From NCBI RefSeq assembly GCF_016481275.1, contig NZ_JAEMNW010000002.1, forward strand, positions 744,001 to 808,000: a DNA stretch of 64,000 nucleotides. The letters run 5' to 3'. The translations under genes and the position numbers were made by a program. The notes below the pieces were generated by a model, which searched no databases, was not told the DNA's origin, and saw only the letters and a list, made by a program, of their open reading frames with translations. Shown one piece after another: positions 12,658 through 23,894 of the stretch (positions within the stretch are counted from its first letter, which is position 1; every line of letters starts with the position of its first letter). Origin of the DNA: Antrihabitans auranticaus (GTDB taxonomy: Bacteria > Actinomycetota > Actinomycetes > Mycobacteriales > Mycobacteriaceae).

Positions 12658-13302
12658 ATGCGTATGCCCGAGAAGGGCCTATCCGAGCACGCCGGGGCCG
12701 TTGATTCCAACAAGCGGCACAGCCCCGAATGGGCGGCATCGTCGCGCGAGCTGCTTTCTGCAGCCGACGTCTCGCGAACGATCGCTCGAATCGCGCACCA
12801 GATCATCGAGAAGACTGCGCTGGATGCGGACGAAGCTGGTGCGCCGCGTGTTGTTCTTATCGGAATCCCGACTCGGGGAACATCTCTCGCGTCTCGCCTT
12901 GCGGACAAGATTCAGGAGTTCTCCGGCGTCCGACCCGGCCTGGGCTCTCTCGACATCACTCTGTACCGCGACGACCTGCGGAAGAAACCGCACCGCCCGC
13001 TCGAGCGGACCTCGGTCCCCGAAGGCGGAATCGAGGATGCGCTTGTCGTGCTGGTCGACGACGTTCTCTTTTCCGGTCGCACGGTCCGGTCTGCACTCGA
13101 CGCTCTGCGCGACCTCGGTCGGGCTCGGGCAGTTCAGCTCGCGGTCCTGGTCGATCGCGGGCATCGCGAGTTGCCGCTGCGCGCGGATTATGTCGGTAAG
13201 AATGTGCCGACTGCCCGCACCGAAGATGTATCTGTGCTGCTCAATGAGCACGACGGCCGGGATGCAGTGCTGATCCATGCCGCCAAGGGAGACGGCGCGT
13301 GA
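12658..13302 (+). CDS. pyrR: Bifunctional pyr operon regulator / uracil phosphoribosyltransferase
   Basis: PyrR senses UMP, binds pyr mRNA and can also make UMP from uracil and PRPP. The 214-residue protein shows the type I PRTase fold with [13 protein letters not shown] (about 66-78), the basic RNA-binding surface segment [11 protein letters not shown] and the PRPP loop [12 protein letters not shown] (131-142). ATG 12658 lies 9 bp after AAGGAGG; ATG 12664 lies 7 bp after a second GGAGGT and is an alternative. About 28 residues precede the usual N-terminus. It heads the operon pyrR-pyrB-pyrC-membrane protein-carA-carB-pyrF and overlaps pyrB by 4 bp. Confidence 0.94.
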   Translation: MRMPEKGLSEHAGAVDSNKRHSPEWAASSRELLSAADVSRTIARIAHQIIEKTALDADEAGAPRVVLIGIPTRGTSLASRLADKIQEFSGVRPGLGSLDITLYRDDLRKKPHRPLERTSVPEGGIEDALVVLVDDVLFSGRTVRSALDALRDLGRARAVQLAVLVDRGHRELPLRADYVGKNVPTARTEDVSVLLNEHDGRDAVLIHAAKGDGA

Positions 13303-14240
13303 AGCATCTCCTCTCGGTCTCCGATCTCACGAGGGAGAGCGCGACGTCGTTGCTGGATGATGCCGAACGGTTCGAACAGGCATTGCTCGGTCGCGAGGTT
13401 CGTAAGCTTCCGACGCTGCGTGGCCGCACGGTGATGACGGTCTTCTACGAAAACTCCACGCGAACGAGGGTGTCGTTCGAGGTCGCCGGCAAATGGATGT
13501 CGGCCGATGTCATCAACGTCAGCGCCAGCAGTTCCTCGGTGTCGAAGGGCGAATCGCTGCGTGACACCGCGATGACGCTGCACGCCGCGGGTGCGGACGC
13601 GCTGATCGTGCGCCATCCGGCGTCGGGCGCAGCACACCAAATTGCCGCATGGACCGGCGCGAACGGTGACGGACCTGCGGTCATCAACGCCGGCGACGGA
13701 ACGCACGAGCATCCGACCCAGGCGTTGCTCGATGCCCTGACAATCCGCCAGCGTCTCGGCGAGATCGAAGGGAAGCGGATCGTCATCGTCGGTGACATCC
13801 TGCACAGCCGCGTTGCACGGTCCAACGCCTTTCTGTTGGCCACGCTCGGTGCCGAGGTTGTGCTGGTTGCACCACGAACCCTGCTTCCGAACGGCGTCGA
13901 AACCTGGCCCGTGACGGTGTCGCATTCGATCGACGCCGAACTGCCCGGTGCCGACGCGGTGCTCCTGCTCAGGGTCCAGGCCGAGCGGATGACCGGCGGG
14001 TTCTTCCCGTCGCCGCGCGAATATTCGGTTGCGTACGGCCTGTCGGAACGTCGCCTCGGCCTGCTCGCCGACCACGCCACGGTCCTGCACCCCGGTCCGA
14101 TGCTGCGGGGCATGGAAATTGCGTCCTCGGTCGCTGATTCATCGAAGACTGCCGTACTGCAACAGGTTACGAATGGAGTTCACATGCGCATGGCGGTGCT
14201 GTTCCGCCTGCTGGTCGGCACGGACGAGGCGGTCGCATGA
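13299..14240 (+). CDS. pyrB: Aspartate carbamoyltransferase catalytic chain
   Basis: PyrB forms carbamoyl-aspartate, the first committed pyrimidine step. Over 313 residues the carbamoyl-phosphate loop [13 protein letters not shown], the [13 protein letters not shown] segment, [11 protein letters not shown] and the C-terminal [11 protein letters not shown] motif are present. No pyrI regulatory chain is nearby, as is normal for actinobacteria, where PyrB is associated with dihydroorotase. The GTG start overlaps the pyrR stop, and the pyrC ATG overlaps its own stop. Confidence 0.96.
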   Translation: MKHLLSVSDLTRESATSLLDDAERFEQALLGREVRKLPTLRGRTVMTVFYENSTRTRVSFEVAGKWMSADVINVSASSSSVSKGESLRDTAMTLHAAGADALIVRHPASGAAHQIAAWTGANGDGPAVINAGDGTHEHPTQALLDALTIRQRLGEIEGKRIVIVGDILHSRVARSNAFLLATLGAEVVLVAPRTLLPNGVETWPVTVSHSIDAELPGADAVLLLRVQAERMTGGFFPSPREYSVAYGLSERRLGLLADHATVLHPGPMLRGMEIASSVADSSKTAVLQQVTNGVHMRMAVLFRLLVGTDEAVA

Positions 14241-15538
14241 CCGGCGTCCTCATTCGAAACGCCCGACCGTACGGCGAGGATTCGCCGGTCGACGTTCGGC
14301 TCGGCGATGGTCAGATTCTCGAGATCGGTCCCGATCTCGCCGCGAACGACAGCGAAGAGGTCATCGAGGCCGACGGGCAGGTGCTGTTGCCCGGCTTCGT
14401 GGACCTTCACACCCATCTGCGTGAGCCCGGCCGGGAAGACACCGAGACGATCGATTCCGGTTCGGCCGCAGCCGCACTCGGCGGGTACACGGCGGTCTTT
14501 GCCATGGCGAACACCAATCCGGTCGCGGATTCGGTCGTCGTCACCGACTACGTCTGGCGGCGCGGGCAGGAAGTCGGACTCGTCGACGTCCACCCCGTCG
14601 GTGCGGTGACGGTCGGACTGGCCGGCAAGCAACTCGCCGAAATGGGAACGATGGCAGCAGGCATTGCCGGCGTCCGTATGTTCTCCGACGACGGACACTG
14701 CGTCGACGACCCGCTGCTGATGCGCCGCGCGCTCGAATACGCGAGTTCGCTCGGTGTGCTCATCGCGCAGCATGCCGAGGAACCTCGACTCACCGTCGGT
14801 GCTGTCGCACACGAGGGTCCGAACGCGGCCCGACTCGGGCTGTCCGGCTGGCCGCGCGCCGCTGAGGAGTCCATCGTCGCGCGCGACGCGATCCTGGCGC
14901 GCGACGCCGGATCCCGTGTCCATATCTGCCATGCCTCCACCGCGGGCACCGTAGAACTTCTGATATGGGCTAAATCGCAAGGTATCTCGATCACCGCCGA
15001 GGTGACGCCCCACCACCTGCTGCTCGACGATTCGCGGCTGGCGACCTACGACGCGGTGAACAAGGTGAATCCACCGTTGCGTGAGGCCTCCGACGCCGCC
15101 GCGCTGCGAAAGGCATTGGCGGACGGGACGATCGACTGCGTTGCAACCGACCACGCGCCCCACGCGGAGCAAGAGAAGTGCTGCGAGTTCGCGTCGGCCC
15201 GGCCCGGCATGCTCGGTCTCGAAACGGCGCTGTCGATCGTCGTCGAAACGATGGTGAAACCCGGACTCCTGGATTGGCGCGGCGTTGCGCGCGTACTCAG
15301 CGAAAGACCCGCTGAAATCGTCGGACTCGACGATCATGGCAGGCCGGTCGCAGTCGGCGAACCGGCCAACCTCGTCCTTGTGGATCCGGACACGACCTGG
15401 ACGGTCCGCGGACCCGAGCTTGCAAGCATTTCCAACAACACGCCGTACGAAGCGATGACTCTCCCCGGGACGGTCACCGCGACCTTCCTGCGCGGCCGAG
15501 TGACCGCGCGCAGCGGCAAAGTTCGAAAGAGGGTGTGA
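14237..15538 (+). CDS. pyrC: Dihydroorotase
   Basis: PyrC cyclises carbamoyl-aspartate to dihydroorotate. The 433-residue amidohydrolase has the metal-binding [12 protein letters not shown] motif near residue 55, the DDGHCVDDP segment, [16 protein letters not shown] and the ATDHAPH signature with the last metal ligand. This is the class I (longer) form. It is translationally coupled to pyrB (ATGA overlap). The next gene begins one base after its stop. Confidence 0.96.
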   Translation: MTGVLIRNARPYGEDSPVDVRLGDGQILEIGPDLAANDSEEVIEADGQVLLPGFVDLHTHLREPGREDTETIDSGSAAAALGGYTAVFAMANTNPVADSVVVTDYVWRRGQEVGLVDVHPVGAVTVGLAGKQLAEMGTMAAGIAGVRMFSDDGHCVDDPLLMRRALEYASSLGVLIAQHAEEPRLTVGAVAHEGPNAARLGLSGWPRAAEESIVARDAILARDAGSRVHICHASTAGTVELLIWAKSQGISITAEVTPHHLLLDDSRLATYDAVNKVNPPLREASDAAALRKALADGTIDCVATDHAPHAEQEKCCEFASARPGMLGLETALSIVVETMVKPGLLDWRGVARVLSERPAEIVGLDDHGRPVAVGEPANLVLVDPDTTWTVRGPELASISNNTPYEAMTLPGTVTATFLRGRVTARSGKVRKRV

Positions 15539-15539
15539 C

Positions 15540-16067
15540 ATGGTCAACGTGATTTTCGTTCTCGTCTGCATCGCGCTGTGGGCGGCGCTCATCGGGTTGA
15601 TGTACCGCGGCTGGAAGAAGCGCGCCGTACGCCAGGAGTCGCTGGTCGGCGAATTGCCCGCCGCGCCTGCGGATCTGGGCGATCAGCTGACCGAACCGGC
15701 AACCGGGCTCTACGTCGGCAGCACGATTGCACCGAGCTGGCAGAACCGAATCGCATTGCACGGGCTCGGGTTTCGCGCCACCGGCGAGATCACGAGGTTC
15801 GAGCACGGCATCCTGCTGGAGCGCACGGGCTCGTCGAATGTCTGGATTCCCACGGAGTCGATCGTGGTGGTCCGGACCGAGCGTGGCCTTGCGGGCAAGG
15901 TGATGACTGCCGACGGTCTGCTGGTCATCAGGTGGACCCTGCCGACCGGCCTCGAAATAGACACCGGCTTCCGTGCCGACGACAAGACGATCTACCCGAT
16001 TTGGACCGAGCTGAAGGTCGAGCCTTCCGATCGCAATCCGATCGTGCTGAACGGAGAACTCGAATGA
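15540..16067 (+). CDS. Membrane-anchored protein of the pyr operon (PH-like domain)
   Basis: A 175-residue protein with one N-terminal transmembrane helix (about residues 4-22), a basic stop-transfer segment WKKRAVRQ, a short linker and a C-terminal beta-rich domain of about 110 residues that resembles bacterial PH-like folds. Mycobacteria have a homologue at the same position between pyrC and carA, but its function is unknown. It starts one base after pyrC, and its stop overlaps the carA ATG, so it is made together with the pyrimidine enzymes. A role in tethering or regulating them is only a guess. Confidence 0.8.
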   Translation: MVNVIFVLVCIALWAALIGLMYRGWKKRAVRQESLVGELPAAPADLGDQLTEPATGLYVGSTIAPSWQNRIALHGLGFRATGEITRFEHGILLERTGSSNVWIPTESIVVVRTERGLAGKVMTADGLLVIRWTLPTGLEIDTGFRADDKTIYPIWTELKVEPSDRNPIVLNGELE

Positions 16068-17200
16068 CAGCGGCTTTACTGGTCCTCGAAGACGGCCGGG
16101 TGTTCTCCGGTTCAAGCTTCGGTGCACTCGGCGAGACTCTCGGCGAGGCCGTGTTCTCGACCGGGATGACGGGCTATCAGGAAACACTCACCGATCCGAG
16201 CTATCACCGCCAGATCGTGGTCGCCACCGCGCCCCACATCGGCAACACCGGCTGGAACGACGAGGACGACGAGGGTTCGCGAATCTGGGTGGCGGGCTAC
16301 GCCGTCCGCGACGTGACGCGACGGATATCCAATTGGCGGGCAACCGGTTCGTTGCAGGACGAGTTGGTCCGGCAGGGCGTCGTCGGAATCGCGGGCATCG
16401 ATACTCGCGCACTCGTGCGGCACCTCAGGACCCGCGGCTCGATGCGGGCCGGGATCTTCTCCGGCGATGCGATCGCTGCGAACGACAAGCTGCTGGATCG
16501 CGTTCGCCAGCAACCTTCGATGCTGGGCGCCGACCTCGCGAGTGAAGTGTCGACGGTCGAGAGCTACACGATCGAGCCGATCGGGGACGTGCGATACACG
16601 GTCGCGGCGATCGACCTCGGTATCAAGACCAACACGCCGCGGATGTTCGCCGAACGCGGTGTTCGCGTGCACGTGCTGTCGGCGAACACCAGCATCGACG
16701 ACATTCGCGAGCTGAAGCCCAACGGTGTCTTCCTGTCGAACGGTCCGGGCGACCCGGCAACCGCCGGCGGTGCGGTAGCGCTGACGAAAGCCGTTCTGGG
16801 CGACGGTATTCCGCTGTTCGGAATTTGTTTCGGCAATCAGATTCTCGGTCGCGCTCTAGGGCGTGAGACCTACAAGATGAAATTCGGGCACCGCGGCATC
16901 AACATTCCGGTCGTCGAGCACGAGACCGGGCGCATTGCGATCACAGCGCAGAACCACGGTTTCGCGCTCGAGGGCGAGGCGGGGGAGGAGTTCGACACCC
17001 CGTTCGGCCGGGCGATTGTCAGCCACACCTGCGCTAACGACGGTGTCGTCGAGGGGGTGCGGCTACTCGACGGGCGTGCCTTCTCTGTCCAGTACCACCC
17101 GGAAGCTGCGGCGGGACCCCACGACGCCGCATACCTTTTCGATCGGTTCACCACGTTGATGGAGCGGTCCGGGGCGAACGAAGCGAAGGGGAAGGTGTAG
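16064..17200 (+). CDS. carA: Carbamoyl-phosphate synthase small (glutaminase) chain
   Basis: CarA hydrolyses glutamine and passes ammonia to CarB. Residues 1 to about 150 form the small-subunit domain ([28 protein letters not shown]). The C-terminal class I glutamine amidotransferase domain has SNGPGDP, the nucleophile Cys in FGICFGNQ, and the His-Glu pair in QYHPEA. The ATG at 16064 is chosen because it overlaps the upstream stop in ATGA and gives the normal 378 residues; the frame is open further upstream but only through other-frame sequence. carB follows after 2 bp. Confidence 0.96.
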   Translation: MTAALLVLEDGRVFSGSSFGALGETLGEAVFSTGMTGYQETLTDPSYHRQIVVATAPHIGNTGWNDEDDEGSRIWVAGYAVRDVTRRISNWRATGSLQDELVRQGVVGIAGIDTRALVRHLRTRGSMRAGIFSGDAIAANDKLLDRVRQQPSMLGADLASEVSTVESYTIEPIGDVRYTVAAIDLGIKTNTPRMFAERGVRVHVLSANTSIDDIRELKPNGVFLSNGPGDPATAGGAVALTKAVLGDGIPLFGICFGNQILGRALGRETYKMKFGHRGINIPVVEHETGRIAITAQNHGFALEGEAGEEFDTPFGRAIVSHTCANDGVVEGVRLLDGRAFSVQYHPEAAAGPHDAAYLFDRFTTLMERSGANEAKGKV

Positions 17201-17202
17201 TT

Positions 17203-20200
17203 GTGCCAAGGCGCACAGATCTCGAACACATTCTGGTGATCGGCTCAGGTCCGATCGTCATCGGTCAGGCCTGCGAATTCGACTATTCGGGCACTCAGGC
17301 GTGCCGGGTCCTCCGGGACGAGGGCCTGCGGGTCTCACTGGTCAACTCCAACCCGGCGACGATCATGACCGATCCCGAATTCGCCGACGCCACGTACGTC
17401 GAGCCGATCACCGCCGAGTTCGTCGAGAAGGTCATCGAAAAAGAACGCCCCGACGCGATCCTCGCAACCCTCGGCGGCCAGACTGCGCTGAACTGCGCTG
17501 TCGCGCTGCATGAACGCGGCATTCTGGAGAAGTACAACGTCGAGCTGATCGGCGCAGACTTCGACGCCATCCAGCGCGGTGAGGACCGGCAGAAGTTCAA
17601 GGACATCGTCGCGAAAGTCGGTGGTGAGTCCGCCAAGTCGGCCGTCTGTTACACGATGGACGAAGTCCACGCGACGGTTGCCGAACTCGGCTACCCCGTC
17701 GTCGTGCGCCCGAGCTTCACCATGGGTGGACTCGGTTCGGGCATGGCGTACAACGAGGCCGATCTCGACCGGATCGCCGGTGGCGGGCTCGCCGCGTCGC
17801 CGACCGCGAACGTGTTGATCGAGGAATCGATCCTCGGCTGGAAAGAGTTCGAACTCGAGCTGATGCGCGACAGCCGCGACAACGTGGTCGTCGTGTGTTC
17901 GATCGAGAACGTGGACCCGATGGGCGTTCACACCGGCGACTCCGTGACGGTCGCGCCGGCACTGACATTGACCGACCGCGAATACCAGAAGATGCGCGAC
18001 CTCGGTATCGCGATCCTGCGCGAGGTCGGCGTCGACACGGGCGGCTGCAACATTCAGTTCGCAATCGATCCGGCAGACGGTCGGCTCATCGTCATCGAGA
18101 TGAACCCGCGCGTCTCGCGGTCCAGTGCGTTGGCCTCGAAGGCGACCGGTTTCCCGATTGCCAAGATCGCCGCGAAGCTGGCAGTCGGATACACCCTCGA
18201 CGAGATCGTCAACGACATCACCAAGGAAACGCCGGCCTGTTTCGAGCCCACGCTCGACTACATCGTGGTCAAGGCACCCCGCTTCGCGTTCGAGAAGTTC
18301 CCAGGCGCAGACCCGACCCTGACAACCACGATGAAGTCCGTCGGCGAGGCGATGTCGCTGGGCCGCAACTTTTCCGAGGCGCTCGGCAAAGTCCTGCGCT
18401 CGCTGGAGACCAAGGCCACGGGCTTCTGGACCCGCGACGACGGCGAGTGGACCGACGTCGAAGCCGTTCTGGAGGATCTGCGGACACCCACCGAGGGCCG
18501 CATCTACCAGGTCGAACGAGCGCTGCGGCTTGGCGCGTCGGTCGAGGTGGTCGCAAAGGCTTCGGGTATCGATCCCTGGTTCGTCGAAGAGGTCAACGGT
18601 CTCGTCGCCCTGCGCCAGGAGCTGATGGACGCGCCGGTGCTCACCGAGGCATTGTTGCGGCGCGCCAAGCACGCCGGACTGTCGGACCGGCAGATCGCCG
18701 CGCTGCGCTCCGAACTCGCGGGCGAAGACGGCGTTCGGATCCTGCGCCATCGGCTCGGCGTCCGGCCGGTCTACAAGACCGTGGACACGTGTGCCGCCGA
18801 GTTCGAGGCCAAGACGCCGTACCACTACTCGACCTACGAGCTGGATCCGGCGGCCGAGTCCGAAATCGCGCCCCAGACCGAGCGCGGCAAGGTGATCATC
18901 CTCGGTTCGGGTCCGAACCGAATCGGGCAGGGCATCGAGTTCGACTACTCGTGTGTGCATGCTGCGCAGACGCTTTCGGAGGTCGGCTACGAGACCGTGA
19001 TGGTCAACTGCAACCCCGAAACCGTCTCGACCGACTACGACACCGCGGATCGCCTGTACTTCGAACCGCTGACGTTCGAGGACGTGCTCGAGGTCTACCA
19101 CGCGGAGAGCCAGTCCGGTCAGGGCGGACCCGGTGTGGTCGGCGTGATCGTGCAATTAGGCGGCCAGACTCCGCTCGGGCTTGCACAGCGGCTCGAAGAC
19201 GCTGGCGTTCCGATTGTCGGCACCAGCCCGGCTGCGATCGACCTGGCCGAGGACCGCGGCGAGTTCGGCGAGGTCCTGACTGCGGCCGGCCTGCCCGCGC
19301 CCAAGTTCGGTACCGCGACAACGTTCGACCAGGCCAAGAAGATCGCGTCCAGAATCGGTTACCCGGTGCTGGTGCGCCCGTCCTACGTTCTCGGCGGCCG
19401 TGGCATGGAGATCGTCTACGACGAGGCCTCGCTGGAGGACTACATCTCCCGCGCAACGGAGATCACCCCCGAGCACCCGGTGCTGGTCGACCGTTTCCTG
19501 GAAGACGCGATCGAGATCGACGTCGACGCGCTCTGCGACGGCACCGAGGTATACCTCGGCGGCGTGATGGAGCACATCGAGGAAGCGGGCATCCATTCCG
19601 GTGACTCCGCATGCGCGCTGCCGCCGATCACCTTGGGCCGCAGCGATATCGATGCGGTGCGACGTTCCACCGAGGCGCTGGCGAAGGGGATCGGCGTCAA
19701 GGGTTTGATGAACGTGCAGTATGCCCTCAAGGACGACGTGCTCTACGTGCTCGAAGCCAATCCGCGCGCGAGCCGGACGGTTCCGTTCGTGTCGAAGGCG
19801 ACCGCGGTGCCGTTGGCCAAGGCAGCGGCTCGAATCATGATGGGTGCCACGATCGCCGACCTGCGTGCAAGCGGCATGCTGCCGGCGACCGGCGACGGTG
19901 GCGAGGTCGCTGCGTCCGCACCGGTCGCGGTGAAGGAAGCGGTGCTGCCGTTCAACAGGTTCCGGCGCTCGGACGGCAGCAACGTCGATTCGCTGCTCAG
20001 CCCCGAGATGAAGTCGACCGGCGAGGTGATGGGTATCGACTCCGACTTCGGCCGGGCGTTCGCCAAGTCGCAAACGGCCGCGTACGGCTCGCTCCCGACC
20101 TCGGGTTCGGTGTTCGTCTCCATCGCGAACCGTGACAAGCGGTCGATGGTGTTCCCGGTGAAGCGCTTGGCGGACTTGGGTTTCCGCATTCTCGCAACCG

Positions 20201-20535
20201 AGGGCACAGCGCAGATGTTGCGCCGCAACGGGATTCCGTGTGAGAACGTCCGCAAAGTCTCGGACAACCTGCCCGAGGGAATGCCCGACATCGTCGACCA
20301 GATCAAGGGCGGCGAGGTCGACATGGTCTTCAACACACCGTTCGGCAACTCCGGCCCGCGGATCGACGGCTACGAAATCCGCAGTGCGGCAGTGATGGTC
20401 AACATTCCCTGCATCACGACGGTGCAAGGCGCTGCTGCCGCCGTGCAGGGTATAGAAGCGAGCATTCGGGGTGACATCGGCGTGCGGTCACTGCAGGAAC
20501 AGCATGCGGCGCTGCGAAAGCCGCAGGTGCAGTGA
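17203..20535 (+). CDS. carB: Carbamoyl-phosphate synthase large chain
   Basis: CarB (1110 aa) makes carbamoyl phosphate for pyrimidine and arginine synthesis. Two homologous ATP-grasp halves are visible, each opening with the same strand: [19 protein letters not shown] near residue 11 and [19 protein letters not shown] near residue 566. Each half also has [18 protein letters not shown] or its counterpart [18 protein letters not shown]. The C-terminal MGS-like allosteric domain (about 970-1100) contains [17 protein letters not shown]. The GTG start follows carA by 2 bp, and the stop overlaps pyrF in GTGA. Confidence 0.97.
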   Translation: MPRRTDLEHILVIGSGPIVIGQACEFDYSGTQACRVLRDEGLRVSLVNSNPATIMTDPEFADATYVEPITAEFVEKVIEKERPDAILATLGGQTALNCAVALHERGILEKYNVELIGADFDAIQRGEDRQKFKDIVAKVGGESAKSAVCYTMDEVHATVAELGYPVVVRPSFTMGGLGSGMAYNEADLDRIAGGGLAASPTANVLIEESILGWKEFELELMRDSRDNVVVVCSIENVDPMGVHTGDSVTVAPALTLTDREYQKMRDLGIAILREVGVDTGGCNIQFAIDPADGRLIVIEMNPRVSRSSALASKATGFPIAKIAAKLAVGYTLDEIVNDITKETPACFEPTLDYIVVKAPRFAFEKFPGADPTLTTTMKSVGEAMSLGRNFSEALGKVLRSLETKATGFWTRDDGEWTDVEAVLEDLRTPTEGRIYQVERALRLGASVEVVAKASGIDPWFVEEVNGLVALRQELMDAPVLTEALLRRAKHAGLSDRQIAALRSELAGEDGVRILRHRLGVRPVYKTVDTCAAEFEAKTPYHYSTYELDPAAESEIAPQTERGKVIILGSGPNRIGQGIEFDYSCVHAAQTLSEVGYETVMVNCNPETVSTDYDTADRLYFEPLTFEDVLEVYHAESQSGQGGPGVVGVIVQLGGQTPLGLAQRLEDAGVPIVGTSPAAIDLAEDRGEFGEVLTAAGLPAPKFGTATTFDQAKKIASRIGYPVLVRPSYVLGGRGMEIVYDEASLEDYISRATEITPEHPVLVDRFLEDAIEIDVDALCDGTEVYLGGVMEHIEEAGIHSGDSACALPPITLGRSDIDAVRRSTEALAKGIGVKGLMNVQYALKDDVLYVLEANPRASRTVPFVSKATAVPLAKAAARIMMGATIADLRASGMLPATGDGGEVAASAPVAVKEAVLPFNRFRRSDGSNVDSLLSPEMKSTGEVMGIDSDFGRAFAKSQTAAYGSLPTSGSVFVSIANRDKRSMVFPVKRLADLGFRILATEGTAQMLRRNGIPCENVRKVSDNLPEGMPDIVDQIKGGEVDMVFNTPFGNSGPRIDGYEIRSAAVMVNIPCITTVQGAAAAVQGIEASIRGDIGVRSLQEQHAALRKPQVQ

Positions 20536-21362
20536 GTAAGTCGTTCGGTGCCCGGCTGGCCGCGGCAATGGCGCACCGCGGACCGCTGTGCGTGGGCATC
20601 GACCCGCACCCGGAGCTCCTGCGTGCCTGGGACCTACCGGTGTCCGCGGACGGCCTCGAGGACTTCGCCGAGATCTGTGTCGAAGCGTTCGACGGCCGGA
20701 TCGCGATGATCAAGCCGCAGGTCGCGTTCTTCGAAGCCTTCGGGTCGGCGGGTATCGCTGTCCTCGAGCGCACGATCAGCGTTCTGCGGGCGTCTGGGAC
20801 CCTCGTGCTGGCCGACGCCAAGCGGGGAGACATCGGCTCGACGATGGCCGCCTACGCGCGGACCTGGGTCGCACCGGAATCGCCGCTATGCTCCGACGCG
20901 GTGACCGTATCGCCGTTCCTGGGCTTCGGTTCGCTCGATCCCGTGCTCGATCTTGCTCACGAGAACCACCACGGCGTGTTCGTGCTCGCGGCCACGTCCA
21001 ATCCCGAGGGCCGGCAGGTTCAGCACGCGACGGGTCCAGACGGTCGCACGATCAGCCAGACGATCGTCGACGAGGTTGCCGCCCGCAACCTGGACGCCGA
21101 GCACCTGGGTTCGGTCGGCGTGGTCGTCGGCGCAACCCTCACCGCAGCGCCCAATCTGGCGCGGCTGAACGGACCGATTCTGATGCCCGGAATCGGTGCT
21201 CAGGGCGGCGGACCGGACGATGTGCGCCGACTTGTCGGTGACCAGCTCAAAGCCGTCGTGCCGTCGGTATCGCGCGAGATTTTGCGTGCAGGTCCCTCGG
21301 TCTCGGCCATGCAGGCGGCCGCAGCAGCGGCCGCGGACAGCTTCGCCTTCCTTCAGAGCTAG
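20532..21362 (+). CDS. pyrF: Orotidine 5'-phosphate decarboxylase, type 2
   Basis: PyrF decarboxylates OMP to UMP, the last step of the pathway. The 276-residue length and the [13 protein letters not shown] catalytic motif mark it as the longer type 2 subfamily found in mycobacteria. [11 protein letters not shown] at the N-terminus and [10 protein letters not shown] near the phosphate-binding site are also present. The GTG start overlaps the carB stop. pyrD and pyrE are not in this window. The stop TAG overlaps the convergent oxidoreductase stop in a CTAG palindrome. Confidence 0.96.
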   Translation: MSKSFGARLAAAMAHRGPLCVGIDPHPELLRAWDLPVSADGLEDFAEICVEAFDGRIAMIKPQVAFFEAFGSAGIAVLERTISVLRASGTLVLADAKRGDIGSTMAAYARTWVAPESPLCSDAVTVSPFLGFGSLDPVLDLAHENHHGVFVLAATSNPEGRQVQHATGPDGRTISQTIVDEVAARNLDAEHLGSVGVVVGATLTAAPNLARLNGPILMPGIGAQGGGPDDVRRLVGDQLKAVVPSVSREILRAGPSVSAMQAAAAAAADSFAFLQS

Positions 21363-22237
21363 AGCGTCGCGACCGCGTCGAGTGTGCGTTCCCGTTCGAA
21401 GAACGGCACGACGACGAACTCGGTAACGCCGGCGTCGGCGAACGCTGCGATCCGTGCCCGAACGGTTGATTCGTCGCCGATGATCGCCACGTCGGCCGGT
21501 CCACCGGCACCTTCACGGTCGAGCATCGACCGGTACGACGGCAACTGGCCGTAGACGGCAAACGCCTTGGCTGCGATCTTGCGCGCAGTATCCGCGTCGT
21601 CGGTGACGGCAACAGGCAGGGCTGCGACCACCTGGGGCTCGGGCCGCCCCGCCGCTTCGGCAGCAGCCCGGATCGTGGGGACGACGTAGTCGCGCAACGT
21701 GTCGAGCCCGGTGACCCAGGTCGTCGTGCCTGCGGTGAGCCGACCCGCCAGGTCCAGCATCTTGGGCCCCAGCGCAGCCACCACGACCGGAACAGGCTTC
21801 GCGGGGATAGTGAGCGCCAGACGGCCGGTCAGCGTCTCACCTGCGAAATCTGCGGGTTCGTCGGCGAGCAACGGCAGCAGGATGCTCAGGTATTCACGCA
21901 AATGCCGCACTTCACCCCATTTCATGCCGAGCATGTTCTCGATCACCACGCGATGCGACAGCCCGATGCCGAGTGTGAACCGCCCGTCGGACACCTGCGA
22001 AATGGTCCGGGCCTGCGTGGCGAGCGCCATGGGGTGGCGCGGGTAGGTCGGAACGACTGCCGTGCCGAGGCCGATCCCGGGGACCTCGCGGCCCGCGATC
22101 GCCAGGACGGTCAGAGCGTCGACGGCGAAGATCTGCGGCACCCATGCTCTGGCAAAGCCGCGTTCGTGCGCGTCGCGAATCCGGCCGACCAGCGCGTCGA
22201 CCGTATTTTCTTGCGCGAACATTCCGAGCTGCATCAT
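21359..22237 (-). CDS. LLM class F420-dependent oxidoreductase
   Basis: A 292-residue luciferase-like TIM-barrel protein. The N-terminal MQLGMFAQ strand, [20 protein letters not shown], the [13 protein letters not shown] motif and a C-terminal VVPFFERE segment are typical of actinobacterial F420-dependent reductases of this class. The substrate is unknown. ATG 22237 is chosen, with AAGGG upstream; the longer frame to 22276 lacks a ribosome binding site. Its stop codon interlocks with the pyrF stop (shared CTAG), so the two transcripts converge with no spacer. Confidence 0.82.
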   Translation of the reverse strand: MMQLGMFAQENTVDALVGRIRDAHERGFARAWVPQIFAVDALTVLAIAGREVPGIGLGTAVVPTYPRHPMALATQARTISQVSDGRFTLGIGLSHRVVIENMLGMKWGEVRHLREYLSILLPLLADEPADFAGETLTGRLALTIPAKPVPVVVAALGPKMLDLAGRLTAGTTTWVTGLDTLRDYVVPTIRAAAEAAGRPEPQVVAALPVAVTDDADTARKIAAKAFAVYGQLPSYRSMLDREGAGGPADVAIIGDESTVRARIAAFADAGVTEFVVVPFFERERTLDAVATL

Positions 22238-22564
22238 TCGACCCTTCGGCGCGGCGCGTGCGGTGACTCGACACACCGTACCGGGAACGCCCTCTGTTCA
22301 ACGGCATATATGCAGGTCGCAGCGTAATTTTGCGGCGATCTCCCGGCGTTTCGAGCGACGCAGAAAAACCAACTTTAGGTACGATAATTCGGCCCGCAAC
22401 CCTGGCGTTTCATTGGCCCACCACACCGGAAATGTGGCCTGACCAGGGGGGTGGGTTCGCAACCGCCCCGTAGCGTGGGTACGGTCGCAAGCGCTGCCGG
22501 GAAACTGGCGGCGGTAGACGAACCAGACTGTGTTGGTTGACAGAATCGATGAGACGGAGGAACC
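22238..22564 (+). promoter_or_regulatory. 327-bp gene-free region upstream of mihF
   Basis: This is the only gap above 300 bp between annotated genes. It separates the divergent oxidoreductase and mihF genes. A TACGAT/GATAAT stretch at 22380-22388 could be a -10 element for mihF, but no good -35 box is seen at the right spacing. A small dyad (CCACA near 22420, TGTGG near 22432) and a G-run with GGTGGG follow. A TTGACA at 22537-22542 is too close to the start to serve as a -35. No small ORF or RNA gene is evident. The long leader may suit a highly expressed nucleoid protein. Confidence 0.35.
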
Positions 22565-22885
22565 GTGGCCCTTCCCCAGTTGACTGCAGAGCAGCGCGCC
22601 GCTGCTTTGGAGAAGGCGGCTGCCGCCCGTCGCGCACGGGCGGAGCTCAAGGAGCGCCTGAAGCGTGGCGGCACCGACCTGAAGCAGGTCCTCGCCGATA
22701 GCGACTCCGACGAGGTCCTTGGCAAGATGAAGGTGTCGGCATTGCTCGAGGCTCTGCCCAAGGTCGGCAAAGTCAAGGCACAAGAAATCATGACCGAGCT
22801 GGAGATCGCTCCGACGCGCCGTCTGCGTGGTCTCGGCGACCGTCAGCGCAAGGCGTTGCTTACCAAGTTCAACTTCGAATCCTGA
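22565..22885 (+). CDS. mihF: Actinobacterial integration host factor (nucleoid protein)
   Basis: A 106-residue DNA-binding protein of the mIHF family, unrelated in fold to enterobacterial IHF. It bends DNA, was first found as the L5 phage integration host factor and is essential in mycobacteria. The sequence has a long basic N-terminal helix ([18 protein letters not shown]), the [18 protein letters not shown] helix-two-turn-helix core and the C-terminal [18 protein letters not shown]-contact segment. The GTG start is preceded by ACGGAGGA. Length equals the short family form. It lies directly upstream of gmk, as in mycobacteria. Confidence 0.95.
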   Translation: MALPQLTAEQRAAALEKAAAARRARAELKERLKRGGTDLKQVLADSDSDEVLGKMKVSALLEALPKVGKVKAQEIMTELEIAPTRRLRGLGDRQRKALLTKFNFES

Positions 22886-22892
22886 TCTCAGA

Positions 22893-23516
22893 GTGGTCGC
22901 AACGGATCCAGCGGCCCGGCAGGACGAAGACGACGTGAGACGGGGCCGGCTGGTCGTGTTGGTCGGCCCGTCGGCCGTCGGTAAGTCCACTGTTGTGCGC
23001 TGTGTGCGGGAACGGCTGAGCGACTTGTTGTTCAGCGTTTCGGCCACGACGCGTGCGCCCAGACCGGGCGAGGTGGACGGCCGGGACTACTACTTCGTCT
23101 CGGCAGGCGAGTTCGATCGCATGATCGAAGCGGGGGAGCTGCTCGAGTGGGCCGATATTCACGGCGGCCTGCAGCGGTCGGGGACCCCGGCTCTGCCGGT
23201 CGAAGCCGCACTCGCCGCAGGTAGGCCGGTCTTGCTAGAGGTCGATCTGAACGGCTCGCGTTCGGTGCGTGCAACGATGCCGGAGGCGTTTCAGGTCTTC
23301 ATGGCACCGCCGAGCTGGGACGAACTGGTCGCGCGTTTGACGGCGCGCGGTACAGAGGGGCCCGAGGCTGTGCGGCGCAGACTCGAGACCGCAAGAGTCG
23401 AATTGGCGGCGAAAGACGAGTTCGACGCGGTGATCGTCAACGACGATGTGCAAAGGACCTGCGCGGAGTTGGTATCCTTGTTGGTTGGACGACCGCACGA
23501 CTCGGTCGTTCCATAG
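22893..23516 (+). CDS. gmk: Guanylate kinase
   Basis: Gmk phosphorylates GMP to GDP. The Walker A motif [10 protein letters not shown], the GMP-binding segment [28 protein letters not shown] and LLEVDLNG are all visible. The GTG at 22893 gives 207 residues and starts just after the mihF stop; GTG 22935 would begin nearer the P-loop and is an alternative. Upstream codons in the same frame overlap mihF and are not used. rpoZ follows after 57 bp. Confidence 0.94.
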   Translation: MVATDPAARQDEDDVRRGRLVVLVGPSAVGKSTVVRCVRERLSDLLFSVSATTRAPRPGEVDGRDYYFVSAGEFDRMIEAGELLEWADIHGGLQRSGTPALPVEAALAAGRPVLLEVDLNGSRSVRATMPEAFQVFMAPPSWDELVARLTARGTEGPEAVRRRLETARVELAAKDEFDAVIVNDDVQRTCAELVSLLVGRPHDSVVP

Positions 23517-23573
23517 TTCACGTTCCAATTTCTTGCGCTCCGCCGCAGCCGAACGACCCTCAGGAGTAACCGA

Positions 23574-23873
23574 GTGAGCAGCATTCAAGCAGCGCCCGAC
23601 GACGCCAAGGCAGCGCTGCCTGCGTACGACACCCCGCTCGGCATCACGAATCCGCCGATCGACGAGTTGCTCGCCCGCACGTCGTCCAAGTACGCGCTCG
23701 TGATCTACGCGGCAAAGCGTGCGCGCCAGATCAACGATTACTACAACCAGCTCGGTGACGGCATCCTCGAGTACGTCGGCCCCCTGGTCGAGCCGGGTCT
23801 CCAGGAGAAACCGCTGTCGATCGCACTGCGCGAAATCCACGCCGACCTGCTCGAACACATCGAAGGCGAGTAG
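23574..23873 (+). CDS. rpoZ: DNA-directed RNA polymerase subunit omega
   Basis: The omega subunit (99 aa) supports assembly of the beta' subunit into core RNA polymerase. The conserved [27 protein letters not shown] helix pair is present, and the C-terminal half contains the actinobacterial [20 protein letters not shown] stretch in two parts. The GTG start has CAGGAG about 10 bp upstream. It sits between gmk and coaBC as in other Mycobacteriales. Confidence 0.96.
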   Translation: MSSIQAAPDDAKAALPAYDTPLGITNPPIDELLARTSSKYALVIYAAKRARQINDYYNQLGDGILEYVGPLVEPGLQEKPLSIALREIHADLLEHIEGE

Positions 23874-23894
23874 GGGTAGGGAACCGAGGCGAAC

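Noticed and set aside
17335-19155. A 606-codon open frame on the minus strand opposite carB
   Set aside because: It lies entirely antisense to a certain carB gene, has no recognisable domain and has the composition expected of a shadow frame in high-GC DNA. The same applies to 19156-20427 and to the 470-codon frame opposite pyrC (14180-15592).
22537-22542. TTGACA as the -35 box of mihF
   Set aside because: It ends only 22 bp before the start codon, leaving no room for a -10 element at normal spacing plus the ribosome binding site.
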